Notes under the pieces: model-generated
Databases searched by the model: none
Seen by the model: only the letters and a program-made list of their open reading frames with translations
Told to the model about the DNA's origin: nothing
Assembly: GCA_016490735.1 (NCBI GenBank)
Contig: JAEMWC010000209.1
Coordinates: forward strand, 958,501 to 1,022,500
From: Pachyseris speciosa
Taxonomy: Eukaryota > Cnidaria > Anthozoa > Scleractinia > Pachyseridae
DNA length: 64,000 bases
Direction of reading: 5' to 3'
Shown here: positions 23,555 to 35,305 of the stretch, one piece after another
How the letters are laid out: every line of letters starts with the position of its first letter
Numbering within the stretch: position 1 is the first letter of the stretch
Position numbers and translations under genes: made by a program

Positions 23555-24135
23555 GTAGAACCAATCATATTTTAAGCCTATGTTTATACTATTTTTTAAC
23601 TATGTTAAACTATTTTGTTGCTATGTTTTGCTTGAAACCATCTATTTTATTGCTATGTTGCCAAATATATAAAATAGTCCATGGTATTTAAAGCATATCT
23701 GTCAACTATGCGAAAGCTATGTCAGAATAAAATAGTTTCTAAATAACTATTTTAATACTATTTAGCTTACTGACATGGTCCTAAAGTGCCTATTTTTTCA
23801 CTATTCAGAAAAAAATTTTTGTCCCAACAGTCGACATACATTTTAAATAGATACTATTTATTCACTATGTACCGGTCTCAAATAGCTTTAAAATATCGCA
23901 TTGATGAGATATTTGGAGGCAAACATTACATAGCTTGTAAATAGGTGCTATTTAAAACATATTTTTCAGGTGTTATTCATCACTGTGAGCCAACAAAATA
24001 GCATTAAAATAGGTCTTAATTTTCTGTTGTTTAAATGCTACAGGAAATGTGCTATTTAAAAGCTATTTGGTTCCCTGAGTGCCTTTGGTGAGAAATGAAA
24101 TAGAATTTGAATAGCCTATGTAATCTCTATGTCAT
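23555..24135. repeat. Array of degenerate CTATTTT/AAATAG motifs
   Basis: Over about 580 bp the heptamer CTATTTT, its extension GCTATTTAAA and the variant CTATGTT recur in both orientations with irregular spacing. It resembles the subterminal arrays of the large elements in this window, but I did not find a matching terminus. Confidence 0.5.
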
Positions 24136-24279
24136 GGATTTCATATCTGGGCAGCATTAAAGTTCAAACAACTGAGCATAGTGTAGGGCAGGTAAATTAT
24201 TAAAAAAATGTTGAGATTGGTATCATGGAAAGTATTCTCAAATTATTTATGTTCAGCACCTTGTCACCTTAAAGTCTAA

Positions 24280-24489
24280 CTAAAGTAGGCTTGCATTATT
24301 GTTTCCCAAGTGAATGGCCATGCCAATCGTCTCTGATGAAAGGTCTTGCTGCACGTCTCTTAGTCGCATATCATCATCAACAGTAGGTTTAATGAATTCC
24401 CTAATTCGTCGACATTTAGTAGTTTTTGGTATTTCATCTTTGGAGTCATACAGCCAACATTTCTCCACTTTGAGGTTGACATTTTTCAC
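24280..24489 (-). CDS. Unrecognised short ORF
   Basis: A 69-codon minus-strand ORF with charged composition (VEKCWLYDSKDEIPK, RRIREFIKPTVDDD). I know no family for it. It stands alone with no clear splice sites, and an overlapping plus-strand ORF covers the same bases. It may be a fragment of a gene or transposon, or chance. Confidence 0.15.
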   Translation of the reverse strand: MKNVNLKVEKCWLYDSKDEIPKTTKCRRIREFIKPTVDDDMRLRDVQQDLSSETIGMAIHLGNNNASLL

Positions 24490-26640
24490 GATCTGTTAGC
24501 ATTTTATTCAGAACGATCGAAATTCGTGCCCGCCATCTTTATTCTTGCCTGGTTACAAAGTTGCTAGGTTACCAAGTTGTTAGTGCGGTTTGTCACCTTT
24601 GCATCGAATGAAAAGTATGTCCGTTTGTCGGCCTGTAACGCGGCATAACTTCAAAGACGGTGTGATGTTTCAAGATCCAATGGAAGCCTTTGCCTTTCTA
24701 AATCAAAATAGCGATTTTCTATGTCTGATATTTCACAGCGTCCTCTTGCGATTGAACTACAGCGTACTTGGTGAGCCTTCGTGGCGTTTCTTTTTACGGA
24801 AATTTCACTAGACTTTGCTGTTGAGTGTGCTGTTGAGTTTCTTCCATGAGTCAGTTTGACGTTCAAGTTCATCTGAAGTTCTGCATCGATCAAGGTACGT
24901 TTAAAGCTTTATAAACTTCTTATTAAGCTTAGTTGTTGAGCGATTTGCAAGTTTCCACTGGAATGGTTGTTTAAACACGTGAGAACTTTTAGAAGATCAG
25001 TTAGCCTGACATTTATCGTGTGGCATGGATTGTTCGCTACTCCTCGCTGATTTCTAAGATTAATTAAGATTTATATAAACTTATAGGTCTACATTGGAAC
25101 TTTTTTCGATAACCACGTACAGGTATCCAAAACATTTCGCATCATTCTCAAACAGTAAAACAATTCAGCAGATCAAGGTTGGCCACTGCACTATATGACA
25201 AGTTATAATGGCATGGAGTGACAGATAGACAGCTATTTTCTTAACGTTTTCACCGTATGCATATCAGAAGTTGAGTGTGTTGGAGAGCTGTTGTTTTCCC
25301 GGCTGCCTTAAATATGGCATACTTCTTATTCTTGCCTGGTTTTGAGACAGATAATAGGGAATGATTTCCACACAGCCCCATTCATTAACTTAACTATACA
25401 TGCATTAAGCATTAAGCAGGCCTTGAGGTTGAACCCTCATTCACCAAGAGTCTACTAAAAACAGGGTATCAGTACATGTCCCTACACTATTCTCTTTTAA
25501 GACCCATAAACATGTTTATTGAACTTTTGAGTCGTGGTGGTGGCCCATTTCACTTACAGCGTTTTTTTTTTTTTGACAAAGTTGACACCCCCATCTTCTT
25601 GAAAAGAAAACTGCTAATAATTTTTATTTATAAACCTTTGCGACCTATCTGATAATTTTTGGTACTTCCATGCAAGGTTCTAATAAGATGATGGAAGGAA
25701 AAGGATAACCCTTTGTTTTTAAAATGTACTTGCGTGGACATTGCGTGGACACTGCGTGGGCATTGCGTGTAAAGTGAGTGTAAGGTCCGTGTAAACTGCG
25801 TGTACTGCACGCACATTACACGCGTGTAATGCTGCAATCCCTCCGGCCGGTACTGTATATACCATGGAAAATACCACTAGTCACTTGTATTTTCTTCGTA
25901 TAGCAAGCTATTTGAGATACATACACTCAGCCAGTACTATATATAGGAAATATTACAGTCTAAAATGGCCAATATGCTTACCTTTGAAATCTACAGCAGA
26001 CCAAGGCAACCATCACTGAACATGGAGACCAAAAACATGAACCAACAGCACTCGATTACCGTGGAAGAAGCTTGCCAACCGGTCGCATATACGTTGTAAA
26101 ACTATTAAATTCCATTATTCTAAGATCTTGAGGTAAAAAGCCATTCGAAGTGGGAGAAATTCCTCCCAAACTGTCTTCCACGAGTCGAAGTTTGAGTTGA
26201 AACGGGCGCCAAAACTACGAATTGCCTACCGGGAATGAACTCGTTTGCGCATGCCCAAGTCTAACCCAACTCCCTCGAGCTCCCTGTCGGTCAGAAGTAC
26301 GCAATTTCATATTATCTACATACCTCTAATGAAGGGCTAAGCCCAAAAAGTATGGTTTGTCTTTCAAAACGACTCTTTGGCACTTAACTACCTTTTATTT
26401 TTAAACACTATGCCTCTCGGCCAAACGGCCAATGCTTATGGCGCCCGAAAGGGAAATCAGTCCAGCCGCTCGGGAAGCACAAACTTGGCGAGGAAATAGT
26501 TTTGAAGCCGTCCTTCTTTGCCGCGCGCACTGCTTGCCATTTAAAAACAAACGCTGTTGAAATCCAAGACGAAAGCCGCACACTACCCTTTTGGAGCTAT
26601 AATAACTCCAACAGTAGTAACTCAGTCAACTTAACTCCGC
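24490..26640. other. Non-coding stretch with a short GTGTAA/GCGTGG motif cluster
   Basis: No gene can be supported. At 25728-25835 about ten copies of a GCGTGGACAT or GCGTGTAA motif occur in both orientations, another short family-type array. On the minus strand a donor-like AAAG/GTAAGC at about 25985 follows a short ATG-initiated stretch, too weak to call. Confidence 0.4.
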
Positions 26641-26649
26641 ATCATGGGG

Positions 26650-26970
26650 GTTATGTCCTGCTTGTGTCAATTTACAGAGATTTTAGAATACTGTACTTGT
26701 ATCGATTTACAGAGATTTAAGTGGATAACATAACCATAGAGTTAAGTCTGTAAATTTTCAGTTTTCCTTCTTATTTCAGCAGTTAAATTTCATAATCATT
26801 TCAGTAAACATTCTAAAAAGGAATACCACAAAAAGTGTATAAAATATCTATAAAAATGATTTTACAAATATTTTGCATGCCATATGTAAAAGTAGGTCAG
26901 ATTTGAACTCTCATAAAAAGTCTGTAAATTTAAGATTCACAGACATTTCATTAACTCTGTAAATGGTTCA
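26650..26970. repeat. Right subterminal TTTACAGA motif array
   Basis: TTTACAGAGATTT (26670, 26708), TCTGTAAATTT (26750, 26920) and AACTCTGTAAATGG lead to the terminus ending at 26982. The motif matches the array at 10970-11560. Confidence 0.6.
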
Positions 26971-26985
26971 GATTTTCCAGTGTAA

Positions 26986-28184
26986 GAGCCGAAATTTGAG
27001 AAGAAACTTTTCCCATCAATGTTCTTATAAAGTGATCTGAACTTTTTTCGTTTCGTAACTTTGATATTTTTCTCCGTGCATTGCATTAAACACTAATTCG
27101 ACCACCATTCGTATGTGAGAAAATACCTGGGTAGGCATTAAATGAACAATAGAGACAATAATAAATATTAATCGGAATGATCTTCCCTGTGGCGATGTTA
27201 AATTAACTTGGGTAAATTCTTTGATGTTTTGAAAGTTCCACGTTTTGTTTCATTCGTATTATTGAGTCATTGTGTGGCTCCTAACTGTGTTGCTGTCCGA
27301 ATTTGTCAACAATTTTATCCAAATAAAGAATTTTGGAATGATGGCGTGATCTGAGGAGGAAATCCATCAACAGAGTCCATCTTGGAAATTCGCAAGAAAA
27401 CAAAAGTTAAAAGGAACACTTCAATGATAAACAAAAGTCAGATTGTCCATTTAAGGTCATTAGCACAAGCTTTTATATACAATAAACGATTCAGTCGTTA
27501 AAATTGCCGGCGATATTGCAAGCGTGAGAAGAATGGGTCAGGCTGGATAAACGCGAAAAAAACAATCGTGTGCATGACGATGTGAGTGGAACAGGTTCGC
27601 TACCCAGCACGCATGTTCAAATAATTTCCGAACATAACATCATTCTTAGTTGTGGGAAGCTGTCAAATAACCGGACCAGGCAAAATGTGAATGATAAAGG
27701 CTAGGAAATGCCGTTGCCCTAAGGAAAATCAGGAAAGAATTACTTTTCACCAGCGATGAATTAGAAATTCCTTCGCGCTGAGTACTCAAAAAGAATGTAA
27801 AAACATGCATTGTTTTCCTTTAGAAATATTTGCAACTGAATCACGCTATTTCCATGCGTCCAGCAGAGCGTTCATGCAAGTAACCACTGGTGCGGACCGT
27901 GAGAGTTCCTTTTTGTTCCCTTCTCGCTCTTCATGACAAAAGCCCTCTTTGAATTTCTTTTATAATGCCGTCACCTGGGGGGGAAACATTACGCTATTAA
28001 GTTCTGATCTGTAAAAGCGTCCAAAGAAAAGTGGGATTGCCTTAGGAAATATTTGCTATTACAAATGACTGCAATCCACGTAACTCTTAACAAGTTCAAA
28101 ACAAATCGTATTGAAACAAAACACAGGTATTAAGTGTATTAAAACGGATGAAAATTTAAGTTTCTAAACAAACTGTGGTTAACT
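26986..28184. other. Non-coding stretch upstream of the LINE fragment
   Basis: I see no gene or repeat I can support here. Confidence 0.35.
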
Positions 28185-28920
28185 ATAGATAGATAGATAA
28201 TCTTTATTTTGACACGATCAATTCATCAGCCTATAAAAAGACACATCATATACACTAAAATATTTAAAATTCATACTACATACTATAACACTAAAGGCTG
28301 TTTTCCGTGAATGCCGTGCGTTAGACATTGGGGCATTGTCACGCTATTTGGCAGCTTTATAAAAAGCTAGAAGGTGTCTTCGCATCAATTGAATTCCAAA
28401 ACTAATGACTTATCTAGTTTTGTTATTGAAGACTATTTGAAGGCACGGAAACTGTTTCCTGTCGCCTGTCGCTACGGATGGCAAGGATGGAAATGGATTG
28501 AAACTTGAACTGAAAAATTGGCCAATTTTTTCGACTTTTGATGCTAAGTGTTCCAAAAATCCTCAAGAAATTTATTATGGTTAGCCCTCTCAGATAAAAT
28601 TCATTTGATATCTTCGTCGTAGCTTTACAGAAGCATTTTGTTTACGATTAAAGCCTCAAAGTAATGATTTTAGCACAGAATATTGACGGCTAAAACTGCA
28701 AAATCCTCGCGACACTGCTCCTTTAAAGAATGTCACTGATCTTACGTTTAAATACCCCCAGAGACTCTGTGTTCCTTATATCACATGGTAGACTGTTCCA
28801 TAATGTGGCGCCATTGTAGCCAAAGCTTTTTCGATAATAATTAGTGAGTGGTAATTAGTTATTTCGGTAATAATTGGTGCCGCATCGGTGAGGAAGTGAG
28901 TTGATAAGGGTCAAATTTCC
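28185..28920 (-). pseudogene. LINE 3' fragment (ORF2 C-terminus and tail)
   Basis: The minus strand encodes GYNGATLWNSLPCDIR, NTESLGVFKRKISDI, the conserved C-terminal stretch of L2/CR1-type ORF2 proteins. A partly frame-broken upstream stretch (NSLPHRCGTNYY) precedes it. The 3' side ends in AATAAAGATTATCTATCTATCT on the element strand, a microsatellite tail at 28182-28200. The copy is strongly 5'-truncated. It lies just upstream of the NCKX gene, in opposite orientation. Confidence 0.7.
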
Positions 28921-29097
28921 ATTGTAAAAAGATTGTGACGCTGGCGTTTTGAGGGATTGGATTGCATTTGGGTAAATTTGAAAAAGAAAGAAGAAAGAAG
29001 CTCTCTTCAACTAGTCAAAACGTCTCTTGCACAAAACAGTTGAACACGCGCAGAGAATAAGTGACTGAATGTCGTCTTGGTTTGTTCAGCATCAGCT

Positions 29098-32000
29098 ATG
29101 ATACGAAGAAGACGATTCAAGTTTCAAGTGGGATTCGCAGCTCTATTAGTGCTGTGCTTTTTCAGTTGGCGCCGAGACGATGCAATCAGAGAGACTGGAG
29201 AAAACCTATGAAAGTAGTTGAAGAAGTCTCAGGTACGTGCAGAATATCACCACAACTGAGAAAGACATGTGCGTTCTGTTATTGTTGGGTAAGGTAGTTT
29301 AGTGGGACATTTGATCTTACAAGTCTTAGACTACGACTAGTCGATCCTTCTTTCGCTTAGTCCGTCAAGCGAGACGCGAAAGAAACCCGCGAAAAAAAAA
29401 GGCCGCGCGACATCTGGTTGTCAGCGCTCCAGCATTATCCGATCATATTTTTGCGTTGTGAGAGCAACGCATAATTCAAACTCTTGGGCTTAGACGGTAA
29501 TCCCTCTTTTCGCGTGCTTCTCTCACCCAGGATCTCGTGCGGCCTTTTTCTTTCTTGTGGGTTTCTTTCGCGTCTCGCTCGACGGACACTACTCGTACTC
29601 TATGCAAGTCTCACCCGCGGGATTATCACCGTGAGTTCCCGGTTAGGAAACTGGCGCCTTTTCGCCATTGGCTAGCTTGGGACTAATCAATTAAAGATAT
29701 ATTCGGATCTCACATTTAACATTTCATTTCGCATTTCACATTCCATTCCAAATTTCTTGTTTCATTTTACATTTCATTTTCACGTTTTATCCTACTGATT
29801 AAAAAAGAAGGAAAAAATTGGAGCTCTGGATGTCCTCTTGTTGTAGTAAGGAAAAATACAGCTCTTATACTTAATATTCTGTTTCATTTCAGATGGATCA
29901 TTCGCTGGAAGACATCCTCTCGTTCACGAGACAAACGATCCCAGAAACTGCAGCCCACCATCAGTCGAGGAATTTCCGGGTGATTTGTTTAACCAGCGAG
30001 AAAGGCGGCTTGGTGCAGTCATTATTCATTTTCTGGTTGCAGTTTACATATCCTGGGCCATAGCTATTGTCTGTGATGAATATTTTGTTCCTTGCTTGGA
30101 GATAATGTCTGATAAGATGAAGCTTCAATCTGATGTGGCCGGTGCTACGTTCATGGCTTTTGGTAGTTCAGCTCCCGAACTATTCGCCTCAATCATTGGT
30201 GAGCTGCAAGAGTTTATGTATATCTTAGGCTTTTGATGCACGATATTTTATATCAGGGATTCAAACATGCGAAGTGCAAAAACAGGCCTAAACTTGTTCC
30301 CGGGGTTTTCCCGGCGTCCAACATGGCGGCCTGTTACCCACCAGCCATGCACTCGGAGGAGAAAGCGCTGGGAACGAGATTGCTATAGAAACCGGGAGAT
30401 ATAGTTCGAGCTGGAAGTGCAAAAAGCCAAAAGTCAGCTAAGGAAATATTAAGGTAGATATGGACCGCCGAGTAGACAAAGATACAACTACGGATTATTC
30501 ACAAATTTCCAAATAAGCTCAAATGTAATGCACATGCGTACTAGATATCACAAGAGACTCTCGCAGTTTTGATAACGAGTGGACTTTTTGCAAGCGTGAC
30601 TCTACACCTTCGAAAAGACTTAATGACAAATTTCTGCTTTCTGATCATAGGTGTCTTCATCACAGAAGGGGATATTGGGATCGGCACCATCTTAGGCTCA
30701 GCGGTATTCAACGTGCTGTTCGTTATTGGAGCATGCGGCCTAGGAGCTGGAACGGTAAGAACATGACCAGGAGACGATAACCACGCGATTTTCAGCGTTT
30801 TTTATTCACAAATAGTACCCGTAAGCACTGCCCGCCTCGACCAGCTTTTGCTGACTGCGGGCTGTCCATATTCAAGAAAGACTTCTTATTTTCTAATAAT
30901 ATAGAAATAAAAAAATAAAAAAAATTCAATTCGCTGTGACATAAATCTATGGAAAGAGTACCCTCCTGCTCATGGACTCCTGGCATGACCTTATCCCGTC
31001 AACAGGCCTCTTTAACTTGTACATCTTGTTTTCCCAAACTAGACCATGTGGGGGTGTTAATTTTATTGCACTTGTGTATGCATGCACGCTTTTTGAAATA
31101 TATCACGTCCTCTGAATGGAGAAAACAAAACGAACAAGCTGATTGGGTTTCTAGTAAGGGTGGAGTGAACGCTACAGGTAGGATCGCGGCTATATTAAAA
31201 TGTATCACTGCTTACTGGTAAACCAATGTAGAAATTATAAGCCCATTCTTAGAAGTATCCAGGAGCCAAGAGCAGACGAAGCTAGAGACTATTTTGTTCT
31301 TGCTGTTCTTAGTTTAGGAGGAGAGAGAGTGGGGTTCTTATGACGTCACACAAAAGCGTGAACAACAACGCTATATGTGCAGCACGTTCAACCCGAGATG
31401 TACTAGAAAGAAAAGGCGTATTATACTTTTAGGTGACATATGCTTTCCAGCGCGCATGTTCCGAACAAAAAAAATTATCATAATGCAGAGATTTGAAACC
31501 TACTTCGTCTAATTTGTGTGATGTGTCCATGATAGGTTTTGTATTTGGCATGGTGGCCTCTTGTCAGAGACAATATGTTCTATCTCTTCAGTGTTGTCAT
31601 TCTCATCTTGGTGCTCATAGATGGCATTGTAAGTGTTTTTATCTTCACGTAACATTAATTTTTAGATCGTTTGGCTACTGAGGGTTGGCGCAGTGGCGAG
31701 GGCAGTAGTTTCCCATCAACGTTGCCCAGGTTCTATTCTGCCCTCGACACCTGAGTGAGATAAGTTTCGTGGTTCTCTACTCCTCTCGGAAAAGTTTTTT
31801 TTTCTCTCCCGATACTCCCGTTTTTCACTCACAAATAAGAACCAGCATTTGATTTGAATTGACGGATTTGTAGTCTCTTCAGTTAACCACTAGACTGGCC
31901 CGTACAGCCTACACTTAGATAAAGATGAGAGACAAGTGTCAATAAAGAGCATGCTTGTTACGTCAAGGTAGCTATATTGGCGAACCTCAACCTCCTAGGG

Positions 32001-35000
32001 GTTTTCCCCCAGAGAGGCTTAAAAGCCTTGGGAACGAGGTTGTTTTTTCTCCCAGGGACTGTCTCATGACAAATTTGACTAGAAGCCCTATGTCAAAAAA
32101 GTGTTGTCCAGGGATTTGATATGATGTAATATGCACCAGGATAATTTGTTAATTTCCTGTATTTCGGAGCAGGGAAGTCATCTTGGTCAAAAATTCGAGT
32201 GTATTTTTTTAAAATCATCATTGAACACAATGAAATTTAGCTAATTTTTTTTGTGATTTCTATTTATTTCGCAGGCCAGAGGCATTGGCCATGTCGTGTT
32301 CCTATTCGATATATTTAATCATTATGTACTTCAATCCCCGAATTGAGGCCTGGCTTTATAAAATAACCAACACGAACAGTCCTGAATATAAGTCCGATCT
32401 ACACGCTTCAAACGGTATCAAAGCAAACAACAATGGATACCAGAAGATTGCAGATGAAGAACAGAGCCACAGCGAAGAAAAAGAGAAGAAACCACTCAGC
32501 ACTAACGAACAGACAAACTCTGCAAAGGAGACGACTGAAGAGAAAGGAGATGGAAAAAAGGAAGAGAAACAACGTGAAGAAGAGAGGAAAGAGGACGGTG
32601 GGGAAAAACAACCACTAAAGGGTAAACTTTATAATTTTGTTAAGAATCGGAAACGATCAGAAACCGTCCTTTAAAAACAGGAACAGGGTTGAAGGTCTCT
32701 TCTTGGGGGCTTAGGGATAGCTTTGACGGTTGTTTTTTTGTACTTTTGATAGTTTGATTTTCATGATGAGCGGCTCAAATAGTGAGATCATAAAGATCTC
32801 GAGCTTCAGGAGTTTTTCCTCAGAAATGCTTGCCTGCTTACTTCAATTAGCGTCACAAAGTGTACACTCACACTTTGAGTCCATTTCAACATCACTTATA
32901 GCAAGAAAAGTGGACAATAACCGTCATAAAATGTCTTTCTAGCCAAAAAAGAAACAATAATCCCAATCTTTACTTAAAACAACCTTAACTCAAACGATAA
33001 ACATAATTGTTACGAGGTAGTTTACAGAACAATTTGTGGCGTCAACACTAAGCGTACATCCAAGTATTTGAAAAAAGGCGATGACCACACCACGAGGCTG
33101 GTGTGACGTGTGTCCACTTTGTTTTTAGTCTTTTTTCGATCTATTTACTTGTATTTCTTCACAAAGGTGCAGTCTTTGTTTGTTATGATTCGCCGGATTT
33201 CTTTTGTAGTTTTTCCAATAAGAGGAGCATGTGCGTTTGGAGAAACTTACATTCAACGCCTTTTGTTTTTACAGGAGACGGTTTAAAACACCGACCCGTG
33301 CCAGATCTCACGTTAGGGATGCCATTTAATCCACCGGAGGGACTGGCGGCTAGACTTTGCTGGTTCCTTGGCCTTCCAATCAACATAGCGTATTTTTTCA
33401 CCATCCCGGATGTGACGAAGGAATCTTGCCAGAAGTGCCGGGTGGCTGTTTCTTTTATAGTTTGTATTGCTTGGATTGCAGTCTCGTCTTATACCCTCGT
33501 TTGGATGGTTACTATTATTGGATATACATTTGAGATCCCGGATGCAGTCATGGGTCTTACACTCGTCGCTTTTGGAAGCAGTGTACCAGATTGCTCGTCA
33601 AGTCTGTTCATCGCAAGAAAAGGTAAGCTATGTTAGCATTCCAGTTGCAATTGACCATAACACACGCCGTACTACAATGGCAACAAGACTTTCGCATAAA
33701 TGTCACGTAGATCGCAGAACTCATCTCGAGAGAGATTTAAGGAGTGGGTCAGTAGTTATTTAGTGTAAAACTTAAAGGGGTGGTCTATCTCGAGAACCAT
33801 ACGTGCTGAAGGCTTCTAACTAAGTCATGGTGAAAGACTGCCCAAGTAATTTCAGTTAACAGTGCTGTTGCCATAGCAACCAATCACGAGACTAAATAAC
33901 AGGCCACTTCCGGTTTAAGTTTCAATGCCTATGCAGACAGGGAAAAACATTGCTTTATCAGCATGTAGTTTTTCTACCTACCCAAGAACCATACTCAATC
34001 TAATTGGAACGGTTGTCAAGCCATGCTGAAAGTCTCTTTACTTAGTATGTATAAAGTTACATTATTGACAGTTATTTGGCCACGTGACTTACACATGCAT
34101 TCCAATTACATTGGGTAAGGTTCTTGGGTAAGTAGTAAGACTACGCTATAAAATGTTGATAAAATACTGTTCTTCCCTGTCTGCATAGGCCTTGAAACTT
34201 AAACCGGAAGTGGCCTGTTATTTGGTCACGTGATTGATTGCTATGGCAACAGCACTGTTAACTGAAATTACTTTAGGCAGTCTTTCACCAAGGCAAGGTT
34301 AGAAGCCTTCTGCAAGTATGGTTCTCAAGATAGACCACCCCTTTAAGTTTAACACTAAATAACTACTGACCCACTCCTTAATATACCTGAACAGAACGCA
34401 ACAAATCTGCAGTGTGGACGTTTGTTGGAGAACGTGTCTTAAGTTTGTTTCGCTACCATACAGGTGAAGGCTGGAGAGAAAGTATCCAAGGGAGCTGGCG
34501 AAAGGCGATGGAAATGAGGAGAGGGAGTTGGTGAGAGTATTTTCTCTCGCCTTGCTCAGTATCCGCTATCCTCATATACACTGTGACTACTCGTTAAATA
34601 AACTATAAAACAATTGTAAGATATCTGGCCTCGCTTGAAAATATTTTGTCTCATAATGTTTTCAAACTGCACGCAAAAGAAGCATCCACTTTCATTTGCC
34701 CGTTACTGCCCCCTCCCCAACCCCCCTCTAAATGTTTATCTATCTGCAATTGCAGCTATTGAATCTGGGAGAAACCTGATTGAGAAATGATACGAATTTC
34801 GAAATTCGCCATGATTAAAGCTGACTTTGAACTTTGTAAGGCTTGTTACTTAATTGCGAACCAAGTGGGGGATTGCAAAGGGGAGGGGAGGGACATAATT
34901 GCCCTGTTTTACCTTTTACTTCCATTGTGGAGCTTTTCCCAGGGTGAAAGTTCTGATTTTCCTTTTTGTTCTCTTTCAGGTGACGGCGACATGGCGGTGT

Positions 35001-35305
35001 CAAATACCGTGGGAAGCAACACATTTGATGTTCTTCTGTGTCTGGGTGTCCCATGGCTTATTAAGGCAGCGGTATGGAATGCACCCATTGAGATCAGCAG
35101 TCGCGGGCTGTTTGTGTCGTGTTTCTTCATCGTGGGATCCGTAGCTATCGCCTTTTTTGTTCTTTATTTGAACAGCTGGGTCTTGAACCAAAAAGTTGGG
35201 TGTATATTTATAGTTATCTATTTCATTTTTCTGGGGACATCAGTGTCCATGGAAATGTTCGTATTCGGCAGGTTTCGCCTGCCAATGTGCAACATCGAAG
35301 TTTGA
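29098..35305 (+). CDS. K+-dependent Na+/Ca2+ exchanger (NCKX, SLC24 family), multi-exon
   Basis: A plasma- or organelle-membrane antiporter exchanging Na+ for Ca2+ plus K+. Proposed exons are 29098-29232, 29893-30198, 30651-30754, 31536-31628, 32178-32185 (8-nt candidate), 32275-32621, 33275-33622 and 34980-35305 (TGA). Exon 1 starts MIRRRRFKF plus a hydrophobic signal anchor. Then come [15 protein letters not shown], alpha-1 [15 protein letters not shown] and [28 protein letters not shown], an acidic Lys/Glu-rich cytosolic loop (exon 32275-32621), alpha-2 [14 protein letters not shown] and [17 protein letters not shown], and a membrane C-terminus. The Glu and Asp of the alpha repeats and the Asp of GSNTFD, linked to K+ dependence, are kept. 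Exon 1 reads into a stop unless one A is restored in the A4 run at 29201-29204. With that base and the micro-exon the sum is 1668 nt, an exact 555-codon frame plus stop. Alpha-2 resembles NCKX3/4/5 more than NCKX1/2. Confidence 0.85.
29327..29604. mobile_element. Foldback MITE in NCKX intron 1
   Basis: About 75-bp inverted ends share TAGTCCGTCAAGCGAGACGC, GAAAGAAACCC and AAAAGGCCGC with a few mismatches. CAAGTCT lies just outside both ends (29320-29326, 29605-29611), seven of a probable 8-bp hAT-type duplication. Related to the element at 1437-1575. Confidence 0.65.
31682..31865 (+). mobile_element. tRNA-derived SINE in NCKX intron 4
   Basis: Box A TTGGCGCAGTGGCGAG (31685-31700) and box B GGTTCTATTC (31729-31738) are followed by a body with GGTTCTCTACTCC, TCTCCCGATACTCCCG and the end AACCAGCATTTGATTTG. 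This order is that of a common anthozoan SINE type (recalled, not searched). Box B is diverged. Confidence 0.65.
33741..34377. mobile_element. TTAA-flanked element with about 220-bp TIRs, in an NCKX intron
   Basis: The ends GGAGTGGGTCAGTAGTTATT and their inverse extend as paired arms to about CTATGCAGACAGGGAA, with few mismatches. TTAA flanks both sides exactly (33737-33740, 34378-34381). TTAA duplications mark piggyBac and Kolobok elements. The long TIRs and lack of an ORF suggest a non-autonomous Kolobok- or piggyBac-type copy. It lies between the two exons that encode alpha repeat 2. Confidence 0.7.

Larger units (their letters stand above)
10928..26982. mobile_element. Candidate 16-kb EnSpm/CACTA-like element (terminal pair)
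   Basis: The left end at 10928 reads CACTGGAAAACTTGAACC and the right end at 26982 is its inverted counterpart; 22 of the outer 24 bases match. TAA lies directly outside both ends (10925-10927, 26983-26985). Inside each end is a subterminal array of a short motif, (T)CTGTAAA(AT) and its complement TTTACAGA, over about 10970-11560 and 26650-26970. CACTG termini, a 3-bp duplication and subterminal short repeats are the marks of EnSpm/CACTA elements. I see no transposase ORF inside. The interior holds a minisatellite, other transposons, SINEs and a Penelope fragment. The ends could belong to one large element or to two separate fragments. Confidence 0.5.

Noticed and set aside
32408..32611. Phe/Leu-rich minus-strand ORF
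   Set aside because: It is the antisense shadow of the Lys/Glu-rich loop exon of the NCKX gene.
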